13,983 nucleotides of DNA from Chryseosolibacter sp966080355 (GTDB lineage Bacteria; Bacteroidota; Bacteroidia; Cytophagales; Cyclobacteriaceae), in the NCBI GenBank assembly GCA_966080355.1, contig CBHROW010000132.1, positions 1-13,983 of the forward strand, written 5' to 3'. Position numbers and translations under genes: made by a program. Below are positions 6,251 to 11,672 of this stretch, one piece after another (positions within the stretch are counted from its first letter, which is position 1; each line of letters opens with the position of its first letter). A model generated the notes under the pieces. That model was not told where the DNA came from. It did not search any database and was given only the letters and a program-made list of their open reading frames with translations.

Positions 6251-7575
6251 AGCTTACATTGGGCGACAAGGAGTATTTCAAAGGGATCGGTCAGATCAAA
6301 TTTGAAGGAAAGGAATCAGACAATCCACTGGCTTTCCGCTATTACAACGCCTCACAAAAAGTGGGAAAGAAAACCATGGAGGATCACTTTCGATTTGCGA
6401 TCGCATACTGGCATACGTTCTGTGGAACCGGAGGCGATCCGTTTGGTCCCGGCACGAAAGTATTTCCCTGGATGAAAAGCAGCGATGCCGTTCAGCGCGC
6501 CTATGATAAAATGGACGCAGCATTCGAATTCTTCTCCAAGATCGGTGCGCCTTTTTATTGCTTTCACGATTATGACCTAGTTGACGAAGCTCCAACGCTG
6601 AAAGAATCTGAAGAACGGCTTCAAAAAATAGTTGACTATGCGAAAAAGAAACAGAAGGCTTCGGGTGTGAAGTTGCTTTGGGGCACAGCGAATTTGTTTT
6701 CGCATCCGCGATATATGAACGGTGCGGCAACCAATCCTGACTTCGATGTGGTGTGCTATGCTGGAGCGCAAGTAAAGAATGCGCTTGATGCCACGATCGC
6801 GTTAGGTGGCGCGAACTATGTCTTCTGGGGAGGCCGGGAAGGGTACATGTCCTTGCTCAACACCAATATGAAACGTGAGCAGGAACATATGGCGCGCTTT
6901 CTGCACATGGCGAAAGACTATGCGCGTTCACAAGGTTTCAAAGGAACATTTTTTATCGAACCGAAGCCGATGGAGCCGTCAAAGCATCAATACGATTTCG
7001 ACTCGGCAACAGTAATTGGCTTCTTGCGTCAATTCGATCTGCTTGACGATTTCAAACTCAACATTGAAGTCAACCATGCCACGCTGGCGCATCACACATT
7101 CCAGCATGAGCTGCAAGTGGCTGCCGATGCAGGTGCTCTGGGAAGCATCGATGCGAATCGCGGTGATTATCAGAATGGCTGGGATACGGATCAGTTTCCA
7201 AATAATCTTTATGAACTGACTGAGTCGTTGCTGGTGATCTTAGAAGCCGGTGGATTCAAGTCGGGAGGTGTGAACTTTGACGCTAAGACGCGCAGAAACT
7301 CAACCGACCTCGAAGATATTTTCTACGCCCACATCGGAGGAATGGACACTTTCGCCCGTGCGCTGCTCATTGCTCAGGCTGTGCTGGATGGCGGAGAATA
7401 CAGCAATATGCGCAAAGAGCGTTATGCTTCGTTCGATTCAGGAAAAGGGAAACAATTCGACCAGGGCAAATTGCGACTTGAAGAGTTGCGCGATCTTGCA
7501 CATAAAACCGGTGAGCCAAAACAGATCAGCGGTCGCCAGGAATATTTCGAGAACCTCATCAGCAAGTATATTTAA
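6247..7575 (+). CDS. xylA: xylose isomerase
   Basis: A 442-residue class II (long) xylose isomerase converting D-xylose to D-xylulose in the cytoplasm, using two divalent metal ions in a TIM barrel. His107 and Asp110 in FHDYD (106-110) are the catalytic His/Asp pair. YVFWGGREGY (191-200) is the family signature. IEPKPMEPSKHQYDFD (237-252) carries metal ligand Glu238 and Lys240. Glu274 and His277 in IEVNHA (273-278) and Asp302 in SIDANRGDYQNGWDTDQFP (300-318) complete the metal sites. All key residues are intact. It overlaps xylB by four bases, so the two are one transcript. A hairpin follows 18 bases after the stop. Length and motifs match the Bacteroidota type. Confidence 0.97.
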   Translation: MKLTLGDKEYFKGIGQIKFEGKESDNPLAFRYYNASQKVGKKTMEDHFRFAIAYWHTFCGTGGDPFGPGTKVFPWMKSSDAVQRAYDKMDAAFEFFSKIGAPFYCFHDYDLVDEAPTLKESEERLQKIVDYAKKKQKASGVKLLWGTANLFSHPRYMNGAATNPDFDVVCYAGAQVKNALDATIALGGANYVFWGGREGYMSLLNTNMKREQEHMARFLHMAKDYARSQGFKGTFFIEPKPMEPSKHQYDFDSATVIGFLRQFDLLDDFKLNIEVNHATLAHHTFQHELQVAADAGALGSIDANRGDYQNGWDTDQFPNNLYELTESLLVILEAGGFKSGGVNFDAKTRRNSTDLEDIFYAHIGGMDTFARALLIAQAVLDGGEYSNMRKERYASFDSGKGKQFDQGKLRLEELRDLAHKTGEPKQISGRQEYFENLISKYI

Positions 7576-7593
7576 TTATCGCTTTTCTTTATG

Positions 7594-7623
7594 AATTGCC
7601 TGGGCTTTAAGGCCCGGGCAATT
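7594..7623. repeat. GC-rich hairpin after xylA
   Basis: AATTGCCTGGGCT (7594-7606) pairs with GGCCCGGGCAATT (7611-7623) around a TTAA loop. That gives 13 bp counting two G-U pairs in RNA. No U-tract follows (GATGAGC), so it is not a standard intrinsic terminator. It may protect the 3' end of the xylBA message or be a dispersed palindrome. The rest of the 7576-7805 gap shows no gene. A weak TAATTTTT at 7753-7760, 46 bases before the next start, resembles a -7 box without a good partner. Confidence 0.6.
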
Positions 7624-7805
7624 GATGAGCACTTAGCATTTGGGCAGGCTGAGCAAAGATCTTCTTGATCGAGTCGAGTAAGAATCACAATTGAGCCATG
7701 AAAGTGACTCCGTTTAACCCGCTCTGCAATCGTTTCCATTAATTAAATTTCGTAATTTTTCAAGAGAACCTTTTATTAACTGAACCAACGCCTAATTTTA
7801 AAACC

Positions 7806-8963
7806 ATGAGCAGAAAACTTCGCATGGGAATGATCGGTGGAAGCCTTGAAGCTTTCATTGGTGCCGTTCATCGTAAAGCTGCGTCCATCGATGGCGAGAT
7901 CGAGCTCGTCTGTGGAGCGTTCAGCAGTGATCCAAAAAAATCGAAAGCCACAGGTAAAGCATTATACCTCGATCCCACAAGGGTCTATGGCAGCTATGCG
8001 GAGATGATCGAAACAGAAAAGAAGCTCCCTGAAGATCAGCGCATGGACTTCGTTTCGATCGTGACTCCGAACCACGTGCATTTCGGTCCAGCGAAGATGG
8101 CACTCGAGAACGGTTTTCATGTGATCATCGACAAGCCCATCGCATTCAATGTCGCGGAAGCTAAAGCATTGAAGAAGATTGTCGACAAGACCGGGCTTGT
8201 GCTTGCGCTTACGCACACATACACAGGTTATCCGATGGTGAAGGAGGCGCGCAACATGGTCGCCACAGGGAAGATCGGTAAAGTGCGCAAAGTGTATGTT
8301 GAGTATCCGCAAGGCTGGCTCTCGACTTTTGTTGAAGGAAGCGGAAACAAACAAGCCAGTTGGCGAACAGACCCATCGAAGTCTGGTGCAGGTGGCGCAA
8401 TTGGTGACATCGGAACTCACGCAGCCAACCTTGCGGAATACATCACAGGCTCGAATATTACCGAGATCAATGCTTTGCTCAACACCGTTGTGAAAGGAAG
8501 AATGCTCGATGACGACAGCTCCATGCTCGTGAAATTCGAGAATGGTGCAACGGGGGTGCTGTTGGCGACACAGGTTGCTGCGGGCGATGAGAACAACCTG
8601 AACATTCGTGTCTATGGCGAAAAGGGCGGGCTTGAGTGGAGGCAGGAAGAACCCAACACGCTTGTGCTCAAGTGGCTCGATAAACCGAAGGAGATTATTC
8701 GCGCGGGCTGGGGCTATTTGTCAGACGCAGCCAAGAAGAACACACGTACTCCATCGGGCCACCCCGAAGGCTATCTCGAAGCGTTTGCCAACTTATACAT
8801 GGCCTTCGCCCGAGGCGTTCGCGATCACAAAGCCGGCAAGAAGATCGATCCCGCGAAATACGACTTCCCCGATGCAGAAGATGGTGTGAGGGGAATGGCG
8901 TTTGTGGATACGGTGATTAAGAGTTCGAAGTCGGGGAAAAAGTGGGTGCAGGTAAAAGTTTAA
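7806..8963 (+). CDS. Gfo/Idh/MocA-family NAD(P)-dependent sugar dehydrogenase
   Basis: A 385-residue cytoplasmic oxidoreductase. The N-terminal Rossmann domain begins RMGMIGGS (6-13) and includes SIVTPNHVH (84-92) and IDKPIAF (108-114), where Lys110 is the conserved catalytic lysine of the EKP/DKP motif. The C-terminal alpha/beta domain carries GAIGDIGTHAANL (197-209), with Asp201 and His205 in the usual active-site positions. There is no Tat or Sec signal, unlike some secreted members of this family. Substrates of the family include inositols, glucosides and keto-sugars, and sequence alone does not choose among them. It follows xylA by 230 bases on the same strand and precedes a TIM-barrel epimerase and DUF1080/ThuA genes. 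These neighbours suggest oxidation or reduction of a 3-keto-type sugar. Confidence 0.9.
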   Translation: MSRKLRMGMIGGSLEAFIGAVHRKAASIDGEIELVCGAFSSDPKKSKATGKALYLDPTRVYGSYAEMIETEKKLPEDQRMDFVSIVTPNHVHFGPAKMALENGFHVIIDKPIAFNVAEAKALKKIVDKTGLVLALTHTYTGYPMVKEARNMVATGKIGKVRKVYVEYPQGWLSTFVEGSGNKQASWRTDPSKSGAGGAIGDIGTHAANLAEYITGSNITEINALLNTVVKGRMLDDDSSMLVKFENGATGVLLATQVAAGDENNLNIRVYGEKGGLEWRQEEPNTLVLKWLDKPKEIIRAGWGYLSDAAKKNTRTPSGHPEGYLEAFANLYMAFARGVRDHKAGKKIDPAKYDFPDAEDGVRGMAFVDTVIKSSKSGKKWVQVKV

Positions 8964-8991
8964 AACAAGAGCATAGAACTCCCTTCTAAAA

Positions 8992-9131
8992 CCGTCATCC
9001 TGAGCTTGACGCGACCGAAGAGAGCGGCTTGCGAAGGATCTGCAGTTTGAAGACTCTCGATCGAAGCGCGTGCGGCTACAGATCCTTCGCAATCCCGCGC
9101 GCTTCGCTTACGGGAAAGCTCAGGATGACGG
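8992..9131. repeat. 140-bp nested inverted repeat (CGTCATCCTGAGCTT type)
   Basis: The outer arms CCGTCATCCTGAGCTT (8992-9007) and AAGCTCAGGATGACGG (9116-9131) are perfect over 16 bp. The inner arms TTGCGAAGGATCTG (9029-9042) and CAGATCCTTCGCAA (9079-9092) are perfect over 14 bp and extend to 17 bp with one mismatch. The segments between (GACCGAAGAGAGCGG and CGCGCGCTTCGCTTACG) pair only partly. The GTCATCCTGAGC...GAAGGATCT wording is one I associate with widespread bacterial intergenic repeats. As RNA it would be a long hairpin between the Gfo/Idh and epimerase messages. Confidence 0.85.
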
Positions 9132-9168
9132 GTTAAGAGGGAAAGAAAAACATAAAACATAATCGTAG

Positions 9169-9184
9169 ATGAAAACCATCAAAG
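9169..9184 (+). repeat. 16-bp duplicate of the epimerase start
   Basis: ATGAAAACCATCAAAG occurs here and again at 9349-9364, where it forms the first codons (MKTIK) of the sugar isomerase/epimerase. Reading from this copy gives MKTIKALGTRS and then a stop, so it is not functional as a gene. The 180-bp offset suggests that intergenic DNA was inserted or duplicated at the original start, leaving this stub. Confidence 0.7.
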
Positions 9185-9348
9185 CTCTTGGCACTAGGAG
9201 TTAGGACAAATAGGGCTGGCACTGAAAGCAAGCCGGAGCTTGAATTTAATTTCAGTTCGCGCTCCCAGCTACCAGAACCCAACGCGCAGCACCCGAACTC
9301 GATAGACAAGAGGTTAAACAACTAAATCAAACACGACAAGCCATAAAC

Positions 9349-10401
9349 ATGAAAACCATCAAAGGTCCCGCAATATTCCTCGCGCAGTTCATGGGTGATC
9401 AAGCCCCGTTCGATAACATCAAGACTATTTCAAAATGGGCGGCATCCCTGGGGTATGTCGGTATACAAATTCCAACCTGGGATCCTCGCGCGATCGATCT
9501 CGAGAAGGCTGCGGAGAGTAAAGATTATTGCGATGACTGGAAAGGCATCATCGAATCTGCAGGGCTGCAGGTAACGGAGCTTTCTACGCACTTGCAGGGA
9601 CAGCTTGTGGCCGTACATCCCGCATACAACGAGCTCTTCGATAACTTTGCACCGAAATCGGTTCGCGGAGATGCGAAAGCGAGAACGGCATGGGCTGTCG
9701 ATCAGCTGAAATATGCAGCGAAGGCAAGTAAGAATCTCGGACTGAATGCGCACGCCACGTTTTCCGGTGCGTTGATGTGGCACACGGTATATCCTTGGCC
9801 ACAACGACCTGCCGGACTTGTAGAAGACGGATTCAAAGAACTTGCAAAACGCTGGCTTCCGATCCTGAATGCGTTTGATAAAGCTGGCGTTGACGTGTGC
9901 TACGAGATCCATCCGGGTGAAGACCTTCACGATGGAATCACTTTCGAGCGCTTCTGGGAAGCTACAGGTAAGCACACGCGATGCAACATCTTGTATGACC
10001 CCAGCCACTTTGTTTTGCAGCAACTGGATTATTTACAATACATCGACTTCTATCACCAGTTCATCAAGATGTTTCATGTTAAGGACGCGGAATTCAATCC
10101 TACGGGGAAGTCAGGAGTTTACGGAGGCTATCAGGATTGGGTGAACCGGCCGGGAAGATTTCGCTCGCTTGGTGATGGACAGGTGGATTTCAAGTCAATC
10201 TTCTCTAAATTGACACAGTATGGGTTCGAAGGCTGGGCTGTGCTCGAGTGGGAGTGTTGCATCAAGCATCCGGAGCAGGGGGCGCAAGAAGGATCCAAAT
10301 TCATTAAAGACCACATCATCCGTGTAACTGAAAAAGCATTTGATGATTTTGCAGGAGCTGGAAAAGATCAGAAACTCAACAAAAAAGTATTGGGAATTTA
10401 A
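9349..10401 (+). CDS. TIM-barrel sugar isomerase/epimerase (AP endonuclease 2 superfamily)
   Basis: A 350-residue cytoplasmic enzyme of the xylose-isomerase-like TIM-barrel group (the AP endonuclease family 2 domain, as in IolE, IolI and sugar-phosphate isomerases). There is no signal peptide. Likely metal-site residues appear in order: Glu186 and His188 in CYEIHPGED (184-192), Asp217 and His220 in LYDPSHF (215-221), His243 and Asp246 in MFHVKDAEF (241-249), and Glu300 in VLEWE (298-302). The barrel begins near residue 8 and its last strand is near 297. The reaction is probably isomerisation, epimerisation or dehydration of a sugar or keto-sugar, with unknown substrate. The cytochrome c gene follows after 25 bases. 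I prefer this ATG over the duplicate at 9169 because that one meets a stop after 11 codons. Confidence 0.88.
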   Translation: MKTIKGPAIFLAQFMGDQAPFDNIKTISKWAASLGYVGIQIPTWDPRAIDLEKAAESKDYCDDWKGIIESAGLQVTELSTHLQGQLVAVHPAYNELFDNFAPKSVRGDAKARTAWAVDQLKYAAKASKNLGLNAHATFSGALMWHTVYPWPQRPAGLVEDGFKELAKRWLPILNAFDKAGVDVCYEIHPGEDLHDGITFERFWEATGKHTRCNILYDPSHFVLQQLDYLQYIDFYHQFIKMFHVKDAEFNPTGKSGVYGGYQDWVNRPGRFRSLGDGQVDFKSIFSKLTQYGFEGWAVLEWECCIKHPEQGAQEGSKFIKDHIIRVTEKAFDDFAGAGKDQKLNKKVLGI

Positions 10402-10426
10402 CAATCGATCAAACCTTTAAAGCAGT

Positions 10427-10864
10427 ATGAAAAAGTTAACGATGATCCTCATGGTTTCTGCGTTCGCAAGCTGGACGCTGATGTCGTGTGGTGGAAAGAA
10501 AGAAGAATCAAAAGACGGGAAAACAGAAGACGCCTATAACGACAACGATATTGCGGAGCCTGAGAAACCTACCTATGAAGACCTGATCAAGCAAGGTCAG
10601 GCATTGGTCGATCAGTCCGACTGCAAAACCTGTCATCATCCCACCAATAAGATCATCGGTCCGTCACACACTGATGTAGCCAAAAAGTATGAGTTCACAC
10701 AGGCCAACGTAACCTTGTTGGCAAGCAAGATCATGAAGGGCGGGAGTGGTGTGTGGGGCGAAGTACCCATGACTGCGCATCCCGATCTTTCGCAAGCCGA
10801 TGCCGATAAGATGGCAATGTACGTGCTGTCACTGGATGGCGAAAAACCGAAAGACATTAAATAA
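10427..10864 (+). CDS. lipoprotein class I c-type cytochrome
   Basis: A 145-residue electron carrier anchored in the envelope. A type II signal peptide ends TLMSC, with Cys21 lipidated. Residues 22-48 are a charged linker rich in Lys, Glu and Asp. The mature domain (about 50-137) has one haem site, CKTCH (66-70). The probable distal ligand is Met115 in GEVPMTAHP (111-119), a c551-like arrangement with KIMKGGSGVWG just before it. It sits 25 bases after the epimerase and 18 bases before the DUF1080 gene, so it is operonic. A likely role is accepting electrons from a periplasmic sugar dehydrogenase, for which the PQQ-type domain encoded at 11673 onward is the obvious local candidate. That pairing is inferred. 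Confidence 0.92.
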   Translation: MKKLTMILMVSAFASWTLMSCGGKKEESKDGKTEDAYNDNDIAEPEKPTYEDLIKQGQALVDQSDCKTCHHPTNKIIGPSHTDVAKKYEFTQANVTLLASKIMKGGSGVWGEVPMTAHPDLSQADADKMAMYVLSLDGEKPKDIK

Positions 10865-10882
10865 CCGTTAACCTGAACCTTG

Positions 10883-11596
10883 ATGAAAACCAGGACAAGT
10901 CTCGTATTGACGTTATTTTCATTGTGTACGCTTTACACATTTGGTCAAAACACCCTCAACAGCAAAGAGAAAAAAGACGGATGGAAGCTTCTCTTCGATG
11001 GCAAGACAACTACCGGATGGAGAAACTACAACTCGAATACGATCGGAAAAGCGTGGAAGATCGATGATGACGCGCTGTTCCTCGACAATTCCGTGACAAC
11101 CCGTGAGGATCGCGGTGACATCATCACTGCCGATGAATTTGAAAACTATGAGTTCACCATCGACTGGAAAATAGACTCTTGCGGTAACAGTGGAGTTATC
11201 TTCAATGTGGTGGAAGATCCGAAGTACAAATATGTTTGGTTGACAGGTCCGGAGATGCAGGTGCTCGATAACAGCTGCCACCCCGATGCCAAGATCGAAA
11301 AACATCGCGCTGGCGACCTTTACGACCTCATCAAGTCGAACAAAGAAACCGTGAAGCCAGCAGGGCAGTGGAATACAGCCCGCATTGTGTCGAACAAAGG
11401 AAAATATGAATTCTGGCTGAACGGAAACAAAGCCGTTGAGTTCACGATGCATACTCCGGAGTGGGACAAAATGGTGGCAGGAAGTAAGTTCAAAACGATG
11501 GCTGACTTCGGAAAAGCTACACGCGGTCACATCGCTTTGCAAGATCATGGCGACAAAGTGTGGTATCGCAACATCAAGATCAGGGAGATCAAGTGA
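10883..11596 (+). CDS. secreted DUF1080 / 3-keto-glycoside hydrolase-like protein
   Basis: A 237-residue secreted protein with a signal peptide ending about TFGQ (residues 18-21) and one DUF1080 (PF06439) jelly-roll domain. The family pattern is clear: GWKLLFDGKTTTGWR (33-47), a TADEFENYEFTIDWKI stretch (about 81-96), GNSGVIF (101-107), GPEMQVLDN (121-129) and a closing GHIALQDHGDKVWYRNIKI (214-232). The domain is named for 3-keto-disaccharide hydrolase. Characterised relatives cleave 3-keto-glycosides, which fits the dehydrogenase, epimerase and cytochrome neighbours. I start at the ATG at 10883; a TTG one codon upstream (10880) would add a residue but is not needed. It ends in TGATAA. The gap to the cytochrome gene is 18 bases. 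The catalytic residues of this particular protein cannot be verified here. Confidence 0.9.
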   Translation: MKTRTSLVLTLFSLCTLYTFGQNTLNSKEKKDGWKLLFDGKTTTGWRNYNSNTIGKAWKIDDDALFLDNSVTTREDRGDIITADEFENYEFTIDWKIDSCGNSGVIFNVVEDPKYKYVWLTGPEMQVLDNSCHPDAKIEKHRAGDLYDLIKSNKETVKPAGQWNTARIVSNKGKYEFWLNGNKAVEFTMHTPEWDKMVAGSKFKTMADFGKATRGHIALQDHGDKVWYRNIKIREIK

Positions 11597-11642
11597 TAAA
11601 GATGCTTTTGTCAACCGCATTTAAAAACGTTTAATCCTGAAC

Positions 11643-11667
11643 GATCCTGTGGAAACGGGATCTTTTT
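11643..11667 (+). terminator. intrinsic terminator or attenuator before the ThuA-fusion gene
   Basis: GATCCTGT (11643-11650) pairs with ACGGGATC (11655-11662), eight pairs including one G-U, around a GGAA tetraloop. A T5 tract (11663-11667) follows at once. The next start codon is at 11673. The hairpin therefore either ends the epimerase-cytochrome-DUF1080 transcript or forms part of the leader of the following gene. Confidence 0.75.
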
Positions 11668-11672
11668 CTACT

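Larger units (their letters stand above)
8964..9348. other. 385-bp intergenic region with inverted repeat and duplicated start
   Basis: I see no credible gene. Bases 8992-9131 are a nested inverted repeat. Bases 9169-9184 duplicate the first 16 bases of the next gene. The stretch between the duplicates reads, on the minus strand, as degenerate ten-base wording (GGTGCTGCGCGTTGGGTTCTGG, TCCTAACTCCTAGTGCC). Together these look like accumulated intergenic repeats. No clear promoter for the downstream genes is visible. Confidence 0.6.

Noticed and set aside
7753..7760. TAATTTTT as a -7 promoter box for the Gfo/Idh gene
   Set aside because: The last base does not fit and no TTG lies 17-23 bases upstream, so it is not listed as a promoter.
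9430..10023. 197-codon minus-strand open frame
   Set aside because: It is antisense to the TIM-barrel epimerase, whose metal-site motifs are intact.
10919..11620. 233-codon minus-strand open frame
   Set aside because: It mirrors the DUF1080 gene, which has a signal peptide and full family motifs.
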